This document shows positions 19,600 through 31,500 of a DNA stretch of 64,000 nucleotides, in pieces. The position numbers and the translations under genes are program-made. The notes below the pieces were generated by a model, which was given only the letters and a program-made list of their open reading frames with translations, searched no databases and was not told the DNA's origin. The first letter of the stretch is position 1; each line of letters starts with the position of its first letter. The DNA is from Wurfbainia villosa (taxonomy: Eukaryota; Streptophyta; Magnoliopsida; Zingiberales; Zingiberaceae), in contig CM046007.1 of NCBI GenBank assembly GCA_025175895.1, positions 25,005,913-25,069,912 of the forward strand. Direction: 5' to 3'.

Positions 19600-21755
19600 T
19601 GTTGGGTTTCCGGCACCGCGGCGTGTGTGTGTTCGATCACGTTTCGTAAACATGAACACAACGGAAGCAATAAAAATAATAAATCTACATTTATTACAAC
19701 ACACACAACACACGCATGCATATTACAACAAGTGTAGACATAACCGTAAATTTAAATTTGCAATAAAAGGAAATTTATCTACGTTATACCTTTCGTATGA
19801 CGTGTAGCGGAACATCAACCGAACGATCCTCGCTAGAATCGCCTCTATCCGTGATCCACGCCGAGTTCCTCGGGATGACTTCGCTAAGCCACGAGCTTCG
19901 CCTTCGCATGGGTTACTAGCCTCGTGTTGAAGACGACGTGATCGAGAGATGATCACGATCCGAATCCAAATTCGATCCTAATACGAAGTTCTCAAAACTC
20001 GCTTCTCCGAGAGGTATTCACAACCAATTGACGAATCCTTCGCCCTCCACCTCAGAGGATTACCGGAGATCAATCTCGTAAGTTAGCCGCTGTCGGAGCT
20101 CTAACCGTCCGCCCAAACGACGCCCGACGAGGAGAAGAAGCTGTCCGTAAAACTGGACAGCTTGGTGGAGGAGATAGGCGCCGCCAACAAGGAGAAGTGC
20201 TCACCTTTTCACCGAGGCCTAGAAGATCACCGGAGGGTCGCCGGAGGGTTCACCGGATGTAGCTTGACGCCGCAAGGAGCCGACGGCGGCACAACAAGCT
20301 GGCGGGCGCAATGGAGTTGGCGCAAAACTCCAAGGAGAGGAGAGGTGGGCGGCAACTTAGGTAGGATTTCAATTAGGCTTAATTATCCATTAAGCCCTCT
20401 TTATAGAGAACTAATTCTCTTAATGGTTATTGGATCATAAACCATTAGCCCAAGTAACCCGCTCCATTAAGATAAGTTAAAATAAACCAAACCATGATGG
20501 TTTATTTTAAGTTAAAACGAACCAACCAACTTTGGTTCATTCGCTTAAAATAAACCAAACCCTTTGGTTTATTCTCCTCCATTGGATTAGAACCAAACCA
20601 TTTTGGTTCATCCATTATGTCTTCATAAGACACGCCCATCCACGCTCCATTGCGATCAAACAATTTCATGCTCGCTTATGTTTGGTCCAACCAAACCTAG
20701 TTTCTTCCGAGAATCCCATTCTCAAGCTCGCTTTAAATCCTTCGGATTACGCTTGTGTGGTGACCAAATAGGTTCTCGGTTTATGTTGGCCGCCTATAAT
20801 TAACCATTAATTATAGAACGATCATGAGTGGCACCTAGTAGTACATCATGATCCCCAATTAACCAAAAGATCAACTGATCCGTAACTATTTCAAACCCTT
20901 CAAGAAATCGAATGAATCGTGCCCCATTCCCTTCACTCATCTTATACCCACTTGGTTCAGACATGGTCTATTGTGTCACCTCACTAGGTCGACTACGCCA
21001 CACCTAGCCCAAGTATCATTTCTCGCCCTACTGATTCTAGTTACTCCACATGTATCAAGAGTACCTTACTCTAAACATGTAATGCTTTGGCCAAAGACTT
21101 TAGTAACAATCCGACGAGAGGCCATGGGTATACATCTCTCGCAAGGAGTGGTGAATCCTTTATAGGCTATTCAAACACCTTCGATCACTGACTTATACCC
21201 AATCATCTCGGTCCACATCTCCTTAGAGATGTTTGCTTAAGATGTCAAAGCATAAGTCTCCATGATCAAGATGACTTGAATACCGCAAGTCAAAGGAACA
21301 TCGTGACTTAAGCCACAAGAAGAACTTCATTGACATATCTATATATGCAGAGAACCATATGAAGTCTTACTACCGGTCACTCCAATGAACTAGTTACCAT
21401 AACTAGCATCCACGATTAACTCCGACATCACAATGTCTCCAAACAAGGAGAATCACCGCTTGATACACCAAGGAGTATACTCGTAGTCTCGATGTAATCG
21501 ATGGTGTCCAAATCCATCAATTCATCGACTAGGATAATTCGATACATCACAATTACACATGTAGAGATACTCACTAGTTGTGATCCAATCACAAATTCTC
21601 TCATGCCGTGAATCGATCGTGACATTCAGTAAATGAGTTTAAGATCCAATCAAATACATAAAACATGTATACTCAAATAGTGAATCTTCATTTATCATAT
21701 AAATGGTTCATACATAAGGCGATTGCCTTAGGACATCTCTCATATATTACTAACA
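19600..21755 (-). repeat. B1 5' LTR (2156 bp)
   Basis: It runs from TGTTGGGTTTCCGG to ACTAACA on the plus strand. It aligns end to end with the split LTR (6223-17382) but has many small deletions clustered at 19800-21560. On the minus strand TATAAAGA near 20400 is a likely TATA box. It preserves the empty G site near 21060. Confidence 0.9.
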
Positions 21756-22187
21756 CGGCGTGCCGTCCTAGCCGTCGTGCCTCCTCCCTAGGGTCTGGGC
21801 GGAGCCATCCTTATATAGACATCACCTCGGACCACTACAAAATCTAGAAAAACCCTAGTCGCGCAAGTCTGGCGGGCCGCCACACGACCGTGTGCGGCCC
21901 TGGGGTGGCTGATCTCACCCATTGGACATGACCGTATGTAGCCACACACCCTGGCCGTGTCCCATTCTACATCTAGCTGCGAAATGTCCTTCTTTTGCTC
22001 CGAAAGTGTGCCTTTTTTCCCCGAAATGCTATCCTGCATACAAAAGTACAAAGAGCATACCTCCGAACTAGAAAATAGGAAATGCATACAAAATCGAGTG
22101 ACATATGCATGAAACTAACATAAAATGTAATGAGGTATGAGCGAAAACTACTCATAAAATCCTATATGTTTCGTTAACATCACCTGG
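21756..22187 (-). other. Orphan LTR-like fragment
   Basis: About 430 bp lie between B1 and the truncated A2 LTR and match neither. On the minus strand there is TATATAAG (21817-21810) and, upstream of it, a CACACGGTCGTGTGG block with internal symmetry. Such blocks are common in plant gypsy LTRs. I infer an LTR promoter fragment from another family, but no ends or coding motifs identify it. Confidence 0.35.
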
Positions 22188-23185
22188 GCTGGAAATCGCC
22201 TATCAGTCGACTAATGACACTGTTGCTGTGAGACAACGGTGCAATCCATGATGGAAAAATCCAACGGATAGGACATCAGTCGACTGATCATGTCCATCGG
22301 TCGACTGATAGATCCTTCACTAGACTGCAAACCCCAGCAGTCGAATGAGACCCTATTCGTCGTGCTCGAAATCGAGGCACCGATCGGTGATTATAATACC
22401 GGTCGTGAGTTGCTCCAATGATCGGTAGCCACCGAAGTCGACTATTAGGACACTCCCCGCAGTCAAACCCTAGTTGACTCACACCAGTCGACTGCCCATA
22501 GGTCCCAGTCGACTGATACACCTCAAATATGAGGTTTAAACCCAAGTATGGTGTCTCCATACTTGCTAGACCACCGTAGCCTAGACATAAGCCTTCTAGC
22601 CACCTCTGTCAGCCTCCTGCCTATCGGATCCCTCCAAGTCATCCATGACTTGTTCATCCATATGCTAGCCTTCAGGTGCTTCCATCGTCTATGTCATGCT
22701 AACGGTATCTACACCGCCAAGGCACATTGGACTTACGCTGCCAAGACTCCGCTTGGACTTTACGCCGCCAACCATTGGACTTATGCTGCCAAGACTCCCG
22801 CTTGGACTTTACGCCGCCAATATCAAACCCCTTGGACTTCTCAAATGCCAAGAATCAGGCTTGGACTTTCACCGCCAACCCATGTTGGACTTTCCATGCC
22901 AAGACCCATGCTTGGACTTTTTCTTGCCAAGACCCATGCTTGGACTTTACATGTCAAGTACTCAAGACTTGGACTTTCCATGACATGGTCAACTCTAGTC
23001 AACCATCAAAATCCCCCTCGAGTCCGGTCAATCATAACCCGAGTCGATTGCACCAACAATCTCCCCAAAATATTATCAGACATCAATGTCAAACATCAAT
23101 GCCAAACCTTCATGTCAAACATCAAAATATCACTTGAGTCAAACTCGAGTCCGGTTAATCGTGACCTGGGCTGATTACACCAACA
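22188..23185 (-). repeat. Truncated 3' LTR of A2
   Basis: It ends CACCAACA at 23185 and carries the inverted-repeat array (about 22720-22980) and the palindrome region. It loses the last third of the LTR at about 22188. Compared with the 5' LTR, 22350-22440 has GATCG-like sequence where 27490-27560 has CAGTCGACT-like repeats. Confidence 0.85.
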
Positions 23186-23200
23186 ATCTCCCCCTTTTTG
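23186..23200 (-). other. Polypurine tract of A2
   Basis: The minus strand reads CAAAAAGGGGGAGAT next to the 3' LTR, the same tract as in G, A1 and A3. Confidence 0.85.
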
Positions 23201-24999
23201 ATGTTTGACAAAAACACATACCTTTGAGTTAGAACACTAACTCAAATCTTCTTACAAATTATCCCAAATTGGTAATCCCATAAATTCTCCCAAACATTCT
23301 TCCCCTTTTTGACTAACATTAAAAAGGTTTTCTCCAAGGAGGTCAATGTCTCATGTCCCAATGAGATCTTATAATCTCCCCCTTGGTCCAAAAATACCTA
23401 GGATGCCTACAATCTTCCTAGTGATAAGTCTCATATCACTCAAGAGAGGCAATCCTACACACTCTTCCAAATTCCAAATTGGGTATCTCAAAATCTCATT
23501 TTTCCCCCTTATGAGGAAAAAATAACATCCATCATCCCATGATGGATACCTCCCCCTAAAGGCTTGCTCCCCCTTGACCATTGCACCAACAATGTCCTTG
23601 GGAAGTCCCTAAGCCTATAGGAACTCTAAACCATCAAAAATAAGGTTCAAAGTTCAATATAGAACATTCCAACCCATTAAATTTGATACATCACCCTAAC
23701 AACTCTCCTAATCTATATCCAATGGATTTTCACCCTTTATAATGCTTCCCAAAGCATATCCTAGGGTTAGGAGTGATTAGGGATTTTTACCGTAACTGAA
23801 AACGGGCTAAACAACCTTGTTTTTCCCGAAATCACTGATCGATCTATCGTGCCCATGATCGCTAACAAGGACGATCGATAATGAAAATTTCGATTTTCAA
23901 TTATCAGAAATGATATTCGGTAAAGTATAATTAATTCTATATATATCAAAAAATCATGAAAATTCATACGTATATTACTTATAAGCAATACAATGGGTGA
24001 AAAATGTTAGAAAAATATTTTACCCATAAAATAGTGAAATTGATACAAAGTTCAAAAGTGAAGAAAAACTTCAATATTTGACCCCACTTTGTATCAACTT
24101 CATCAATGGTGATTGCTATCAAAAGATAGACTTTACCAAGGTTTTTTAAAGTGATTTTAAAATGTTTTTTAAACCTTATATTGGATCATATTCCTTGGGC
24201 TTAATGCACATGACTTGTACACTAGCTTTTCTAATGATCCACAATATGATATGGATGCGTTTTAGTTCATCTAGATGTAAAAACTATGTACCTTGAACTC
24301 AACTCATATCCTATCATCTCATATGTATCTAGGGTGTATAAATACACATACATGTCAATGTGATGTGAGATGTGGGTTTTGTTTTCTTAATCTAAGGCCT
24401 CATGCATTTTCTAAGGCAACACTACTTGATTCCCTTATAAATGAGACTCCAAGTCATGTCATTGTCCTTAACTCAATTTTTATTAATGCATGAATGATTA
24501 TGACATTAATGATGATATAAATAAATACATGCTCATAATCATGATGTCATTGCATAAGATGGAATCTAAAAACACAAGACATTAAACCTTAATCCTAACA
24601 TGATCATGACATATTAAATGATTAAAAATTAACATGATGTCATGACATGTTATATGACAAATCAAGCATGACAAATAAAATATAAGGTATACAATGCCAA
24701 AATTTGAATATTTATTGCCATTTTTTTTATAATTAATCTCTTTTTGCAATATTATCAATTATTCCCAAAGTGTGCCAAAAACCCAAAAATGACACACTAA
24801 GACCTCTAAATCTAAATTGTGCAAATTTGATTGATTTTTCATAATTCCAAAAATATATTGGCATATTCTAGAATCTTTTAGGATATAAAAATCAAATCTA
24901 TTTCCAAGGTATCCATAACCTTGAAAATGACCTAAAGTGCCAACTTTGCTATGGTTGGGTTAGCTACCCTTCCAAACAAGGTTGACACACCTAACCCAT
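23201..24999 (-). other. A2 internal region without recognisable pol
   Basis: It aligns in order with A1 3977-5844 and A3 53990-55625. It has purine tracts on the minus strand (around 23380 and 23570), a short frame at 23581-23369 like that in A1, and a GATCG-rich patch at about 23835-23882 where A3 has CAGTCGACTG. No enzyme motif is seen. Confidence 0.7.
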
Positions 25000-26718
25000 C
25001 TAGCATGAATCGATCATGCTCTTAGGAACCCAAAACCTATTTGAGCTCCTAGGGTTTACTAGGTATTCCTTAGGGATGACCTCCCTAGATACATTCCTAA
25101 TAACCCTTCTAGGCTTGTTAGCCTTGGTCATTTGGGTCTTGCCATGGTTAATTCTAGGGGTGACTCCCCTTGTAACCTTCTTAGTGGCCTCCCTAGGTTT
25201 CCTTGAAACCCTAGCCACTAGGCACACACCTTGGTCAACGTTAGGGATGACTTCCCTATTGACCTTGGTCTTCCTAGACCTAAGTTTAGCTCCATAGTCA
25301 AATGGAACACTATGGTAGGTAGGCTTATCTACCTTGGACTTAGGCTTGTGGCTCAACCCTTTCTTGCCCATAGATGAGCCTTGCCTCCTAGACTCAAGAC
25401 CTTGACTCTTGGACCTAGATTTTTGATCATTTGACCCTTTAAAATGATTTTGTATATTCCTAAGGGTCTTCTCAAATTTCTCAAGCCTTGACCTCAAGGC
25501 TTGATTTTCCTTTTCTAATTGCCCAATTTTTGAATCTTGATTTAATCTTTGGGCATTACCATTTCCTCTAGGCATATGCCTACACTTCTTAGGGTTAATG
25601 CCTAAATGGTTTTCTATTTTCCTAATCCTTTCCTTAGGAAGAGTTTTTCTAGGGACATTAGTCCCAAATTTCTCCTTATTTGAAAAATTAACACTCTTAG
25701 CACCTAGACAAAAATATTTATTGTTTCCAACATGCTTTTCATGATAAATTGCAAGAGAATTAAAATTCCTACCATGCTTTTTGACATTTAAACTAGAAGG
25801 AGCATTACTAAAATGTACCTTAGGGTTAGCCTTAGCTGCCCCTACATGTGATGCTCCTTCTTGGGTCTTTTTCTTCCCCTTTTGACATTGACCCCGGTAA
25901 TGACCCTTTTGATGACATTTGAAGCACACCACGTGCTCCTTGCTCTTCTTGGTGGGGACTCCGGCTTCATTTGACTTCTCTTGACTTTTAGGCACTGGTG
26001 GAGTCTTCTTTACTCTTTTTGGACACTTGCTTTTATAGTGTCCATTTTCTCTACAGTCAAAACATATTATATGCATTTTATTATTAACACATATGTTTGA
26101 GTTACCTAGGTCCGTGGTGGAAGCCTCTTAACCTTGTTTATCTTCTCGATCGGAGGTTGATGGTTTCTCTTGAGGTTGCTCCGGTGTAGATGATCTAATC
26201 TCCTCCCCCTCAATTATAGAGGTGGAGGCTTCTCCTACTTCTTCCTCTTCTTCCACTGACCCCGATCCGGATGTTGATTCTCCATCAACTTCCGAATCAT
26301 CACTTTCTTGTGATGAGGATGATGTGCTCTCTTCTTCAGTCTCCTCCTCCAACTGAGCTGATGAGCAATCTTGTTCTTTGGGCTCCTCATGGAATCTTCC
26401 CAACTTGCTCCATAGCTCCTTGGCATCCATGTAATCTCCTAGCCTAGACAAAACATCATTAGGTATCAAAACTGCTAAAAGTTTTGTTACCTTAACTTCA
26501 GTCTTGAACTTAAGACGTTGCTCTTGGGTCCACTTCTTCAACTTCAAGACCTCTCCCTTCTTGTTCCTAGGTGGTTCAAAACCTTCCATGACGATGAACC
26601 AATCTTCTATGTCCATCATCAAGAATGTATCCATTCTAGTCCTCCGCACCGGAAAATCTTCTTGATCGTATGGTGGCGGTGTGCTGATGTCCCATCCTAG
26701 CTTTTCTTGAAAATCCAT
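25000..26718 (-). pseudogene. gag: A2 gag-like protein, about 572 codons with one in-frame stop
   Basis: The minus-strand frame starts at 26718 (MDFQEKLGWDI) and is open for 196 codons to TAA at 26130-26128. It then continues in the same frame through EASTTDLGN and M at 26076 to a stop at 25002-25000. One codon change would reopen the whole frame. Features in order are an N-terminal copia-Gag-like segment, a Glu/Ser-rich acidic tract, CCHC knuckles CFDCRENGHYKSKC and CFKCHQKGHYRGQC, a coiled-coil-like KIGQLEKENQALRSRLEK segment, and a long basic tail ending in WVPKSMIDS. The near-equal total length in A1 and A3 (568 codons) shows this is the family's full-length product. Confidence 0.87.
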
Positions 26719-26773
26719 CTTCTTGCCCTCTAGCGTCTTTGCTCCCGGGTGTTAGTCCGTAGAAGAGCCCCAG

Positions 26774-26785
26774 GCTCTGATACCA
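26774..26785 (-). other. Primer-binding site of A2
   Basis: The minus strand reads TGGTATCAGAGC, two bases from the LTR end at 26788. Confidence 0.92.
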
Positions 26786-26787
26786 AT

Positions 26788-28312
26788 TGTTGGGGATTCG
26801 GTGACCACTAGACGGGGGTGGGGTGAATAGCGCGTTTGAATACGTCGATGGAATTCGTTTGCGATGCTTGCTACAAATGATTAGTGCGCAGTGGAAATAA
26901 AGCAATAACAATATACAAACATGCAAACACAACTATATAATATGGTTCGGAACCGAATGGTTCCTACTCCACGGATTGGGCTCGTAAGAGCCCTAGCGAT
27001 GCCAATCACACACCACTACTAAATAAACTCCTTCTCGACACAATTCGGAGGCGGAGAAACCTCGTATAAATATTCTTACAATAATAAGAATAAAATACAA
27101 GAAAATACATGTAAGCTACATAAATACAAGTAAGGAAAACCTTTACAAATGTGAACTTGATTGCTTGATCTTTGATTGCTTGAATCGTGGTTGAAGACCC
27201 TGATTTGCACCAGCAAATCGCCTCAACAATTCTCAAGAAATCGTTGCTCTAAACCTCCTCCACGAGCTCCATTTAAAGCTGTTGCCTGGGCTGGAAATTG
27301 CCTATCAGTCGACTGATCAGGACCATCAGTCAACTGATGACACTGTTGTTGTGAAACAACGGTGCAATCCACTTTGGAAAAATTCAACGGATAGGACATC
27401 AATCGACTGATCATGTCCATCAGTCGACTGATTGAGCCTTCACTCGACTGCTAACCCTAGAAGTTGAGTGAGACCCTATTCTGTGCCTGAAATACCGAGC
27501 ACCAGTCGACTAATCATAAGATCAATCGACTGATTGCTCCAGTAGTAGACTGGCCACCTCTGGCAGTCGACTACTAGGGCACTCCCCGCAGTCAAACCCT
27601 AGTTGACTCACACCAGACGACTGCCCATAGGTCCTAGTCGACTGATACACCTCAAACATTAGATTTTAACCCAAGTATGGTGACCCCATACTTGCTAGAC
27701 TACCCGTAGCCTAGACCTAAGCCTTCTAGCCACCTCCGTCAGCCTCGTACCTATTGGATCCCTCCAAGTCATCCATAACTTGTTCATCCATATGCTAGCC
27801 TTCAAGTGCTTCCATCAACTATGTCATGATAATGGTCTTTACACCGCCAAGGCACATTGGACTTACACTGCCAAGACTCGCTTGGACTTTACGCCGGCAA
27901 CCATTGAACTTATGCTGCCAAGACTCCTGCTTGGACTTTATGCCGCCAATATCAAACCCCTTGGACTTCTCAAATGCCAATACTCAAGCATGGACTATCA
28001 CCACCAACCCATGTTGAACTTTCCATGCCCAGACCCATGCTTGGACTTTTCCTTGCCAAGACCCATGCTTGGACTTTACATGCCAAGTACTCAAGACTTG
28101 GACTTTCCATGATATGGTCAACTCCAGTTAACCATCAAAATCCCCCTTGAGTCAAACTCAAGTCCGGTCAATCATGACCCAGATCGATTGCACCAATAAT
28201 CTCCCCAAAACATTATCAGACATCAATGTCAAACCTTCATGTCAAACATCAAAACATTGCTTGAGTCAAACTCGAGTCCGGTCAATCGTGACCTGGGCCG
28301 ATTGAACCAACA
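26788..28312 (-). repeat. 5' LTR of A2 (1525 bp)
   Basis: On the plus strand it runs from TGTTGGGGATTCGG to GAACCAACA. In the element's own direction it contains the duplicated LTR head (near 28200), the inverted-repeat array (28110-27840), the 9-bp hairpin, palindromes (27650-27300) and stem-loops GGGCTC/GAGCCC (26993-26978) and GGAACC/GGTTCC (26964-26949). Confidence 0.9.
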
Positions 28313-28421
28313 TATTGTACATTAGGAAATATTCCATCCTACCTTTCCAATACACAAAATATTCACGGTCGAAGGCGAGTGGAATTGCTATGTCATCACC
28401 CAATCTCTCGTTGAGCTCCAT
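28313..28421 (-). pseudogene. gag: E gag N-terminal fragment
   Basis: From ATG at 28421 the minus strand encodes MELNERLGDDIAIPLAFDR, then a YFVYWKGRMEYFL segment, 36 codons in all, before A2 begins. It lies 55 bp after the primer site, as in the other A copies, and is related to both the A-family and G gag starts. The rest is missing. Confidence 0.75.
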
Positions 28422-28476
28422 CTTCTCCTCTAGCACTTTTACTCCTTCGATTGTGAAGTCGATGAAGAGTGACCAG

Positions 28477-28488
28477 GCTATGATACCA
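28477..28488 (-). other. Primer-binding site of E (one change)
   Basis: The minus strand reads TGGTATCATAGC, one base from the consensus, two bases from the LTR end at 28491. Confidence 0.8.
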
Positions 28489-28490
28489 CT

Positions 28491-28504
28491 TGTTGGAACT
28501 TCAG
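28491..28504 (-). repeat. E 5' LTR, piece 1 (14 bp)
   Basis: TGTTGGAACTTCAG is the LTR terminus. It continues at 50287 as TGAGTGCTAGAGGGGGG after C is removed. Confidence 0.85.
28500..28504. other. Left target-site duplication of C (TTCAG)
   Basis: TTCAG directly precedes C and is repeated at 50282-50286. Confidence 0.93.
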
Positions 28505-31500
28505 TGTAACGCCCGCCCTTATCTGCTCTCAGGGCGGCGCTACTTTACTGTTTTTTTTTAACATGTTATCATAACTTAAATCTTCTTTTTCACATGCGTC
28601 ACATATCATATTCATAATCAGCATGTTAACATATCTTGTCACATTTCTAACTTGCATAACATAAAGAGTCATTCATGAGTTCTTAAGTAATTGAACAGTA
28701 ACATAAATAAGCATCATCCAACATGATACTAAGGATTCATAAGTCTTATAAGCGGAAGCAAAGTCTTAAGTGGTTCATTGTGCATGTAATATAAGCAGAT
28801 AGTAACAGGATCTTTCTCCACCATGCCACTATCACACACACTTGACCCTTCCTGCTACTTCCTCTAGTTCAGGTTTCCTTTATCTGCAGTATACGGACAA
28901 CATAAACTATAAGCATATAGCTTAGTAAGATTCTTGCCTACTCACAAAAGCCACAAACTTCATCAAGCAATTAGAAACATGAGCATACTAGCATAAATAG
29001 CCTAAGTGTTTCATAGCAACACTAATCAACAACATACCCACGTAATAAAAAAAACCTAAGCATGGCATAGAGATTACATCAGCATGTTAAGCATAATTAA
29101 ATCTAAGCAGGGCATAGTTTAACATAAGCATTCGTAACATTGTAAATCTTAGACATGCATAAAGTACATAATCACAAATATTCTTAACTCAACTATAAGC
29201 ATCATAACTTTATAAAATCTAACATGTATAAAGGACAAGTTCATAAGCATTCATAACATAAGTATCCGTAACATCATAAATCTTAAACATGCATAAAGTC
29301 CTATAGTCACAAATATTCTTAACTCAACTATAAGCATCATAACTTCATAAAATCTAACATGTATAAAGGACAAGTTCATAAGCATTCATAACATAAGTAT
29401 CCGTAACATCATAAATCTTAAACATGCATAAAGTCCTATAGTCACAAATATTCTTAACTCAACTATAAGCATCATAACTTCATGAAATCTAACATGCATA
29501 AAGGACATAATCATAAGCATTTTTAAACTTAACCATAAGCATTCATATACTTTAACATAAGCATGCACAATTTCATAAAAGTCTTTTCTTTTCAAAACAT
29601 ATACGTATAGATACTTCAACATAATCATAACTTGCTTGGGGGGCCCCAGGCTAAGTACCACATAATGCGCGTTCCCTAATAGGCTGGGGTAGCGAGCCAC
29701 CAGACCTACTAGAGCAAGACCTCTTACGTCTTACCAGGGCAAGACCTCTTACGTCTTCTTATGTCCCTATGGATTTGATTAACGACCACCTGACGGGTCG
29801 GGTACTTAACCTCTTACAAAGTAAAATACTTAATTCCTTTCTTTCTTGTATTATCATAAGGAGAGCTCTTAATCCCTACTTGAAAGGGAAGCATCTCCAT
29901 CTTATCTTATCATAAGGAGAGCTCTTAATCCCTACTTGAAAGGGAAGCATCTCCATCTTATCTTATCATAAGGAGAGCTCTTAATCCCTACTTGAAAGGG
30001 AAGCATCTCCACCCTAGACATTTCATAGCATACATGCATTCATAACATAAAGGGGTCCTAAAGCACAAACATGTTCATCACATAAGCATATTTCATAGGC
30101 ATATTCATGGCATGTTAAATCATAAAACATATTCATCACATAGGCATATTTCATGGCATATTATATCATAAACTTGTTCATCACATGAGCATATTTCCTA
30201 GGCATATTCATGGCATATTAAATCATAAAACAGGTTCATCACCTAATCATATTTCATAGGCATATTCATGGCATATTAAATCATAAAACATGTTCATCAC
30301 ATAGTCATATTTCCTAGGCATATTCATGGCATATTAAATCATAAAACATGTTCATCACATAGGCATATTTCCTAGGCATATTCATGGCATATTAAATCAT
30401 AAAACATGTTCATCACATAGGCATATTTCCTAGGCATATTCATGGCATATTAAATCATAAAACATGTTCATCACATAGGCATATTTCCTAGGCATATATC
30501 ATAGCATAACTTCATAAGGGGCATTTTCATGAAACCCTAACCCTAAAACCATGGGTGGCCGAAACTTATAGGGGCACAAGGCTTGGGTTTTTGTCACCTA
30601 AATTCATTCATGTAGGCATATATCATAGCATAACTTCATAAGGGCATTTTCATGAAACCCTAACCCTAAATTCCTTGGTTGGCCGAAACTTATAGGGGCA
30701 CAAGGCTTGGGTTTTTGTCACCTAAATTTATTCATGTAGGCATATATCATAGCATAACTTCATAAGGGGCATTTTCATGAAACCCTAACCCTAAAACCAT
30801 GGGTGGCCGAAACTTATAGGGGCACAAGGCTTTGGTTTTTGTCACCTAAATTCATTCATGTAGGCATATATCATAGCATAACTTCATAAGGGCATTTTCA
30901 TGAAACCCTAACCCTAAATTCCTTGGTTGGCCGAAACTTATAGGGGCACAAGGCTTGGGTTTTTGTCACCTAAATTTATTCATGTAGGCATATATCATAG
31001 CATAACTTTATAAGGGGCATTTTCATGAAACCCTAACCCTAAATTCCTTGGTTGGCCGAAACTTATAGGGGCACAAGGCTTGGGTTTTTGTCACCTAAAT
31101 TTATTCATGTAGGCATATATCATAGCATAACTTCATAAGGGGCATTTTAATGAAATCCTATCCCTAAAACCATGGGTGGCCGAAACTTATAGGGGCACAA
31201 GGCTTGGGTTTTTGTCACCTAAATTTATTCATGTAGGCATATATCATAGCATAACTTCATAAGGGGCATTTTCATGAAACCCTAACCCTAAAACCATGGG
31301 TGGCTGAAACTTATAGGGGCACAAGGCTTGGGTTTTTGTCACCTAAATTTATTCATGTAGGCATATATCATAGCATAACTTCATAAGGGGCATTTGCATG
31401 AAACCCTAACCCTAAATTCCTTGGTTGGCCGAAACATATATGGCCATGAGTTGGGTTTTCGGTACCTAAAAATCCCTACTTGATGCCTACACTCAATGAA

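Larger units (their letters stand above)
6223..21755 (-). mobile_element. B1: Angela/BARE-like Ty1/copia, internally deleted, interrupted by G
   Basis: Two LTRs of about 2.2 kb flank only 2.2 kb of internal DNA. On the minus strand the order is 5' LTR (21755-19600), primer site (19598-19587), degenerate leader, the end of pol (RT, RNase H), a polypurine tract (17395-17383) and the 3' LTR (17382-6223, split by G). Gag, protease, integrase and most of RT are missing. The RT and RNase H match the Angela/BARE lineage. The 5 bp outside the ends differ (TTATA left, CGGCG right), so this is not a simple insertion with a target duplication. Recombination between two B elements or a deletion at the right edge would explain it. 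Confidence 0.85.
22188..28312 (-). mobile_element. A2: gag-only LTR retrotransposon, 3' LTR truncated
   Basis: On the minus strand: complete 5' LTR (28312-26788), primer site (26785-26774), gag (26718-25000), about 1.8 kb without pol, polypurine tract and a 3' LTR that is cut after about 1 kb at 22188. It inserted into the E gag, as the bases just right of 28312 continue a related but distinct gag. Its gag is the least damaged of the three copies. No target duplication can be tested because one end is lost. Confidence 0.85.

Noticed and set aside
22548..23174. 208-codon open frame with repeated WTYAAKT/LDFTPP-like peptides
   Set aside because: It is the translated inverted-repeat array of the A2 LTR. 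Equivalent repetitive peptides appear on both strands at every A-family LTR, and there is no start context or domain.
29386..29700. 104-codon frame, repeated at 47684-47998
   Set aside because: Both copies lie at the same place in the two C LTRs and consist of translated tandem repeats. The duplication reflects LTR identity, not gene conservation.
30487..31440. Interstitial telomere or chromosome-fusion scar
   Set aside because: The CCCTAAA motifs occur only as pairs inside a longer 123-124-bp unit and are present in both C LTRs, so they belong to the element.
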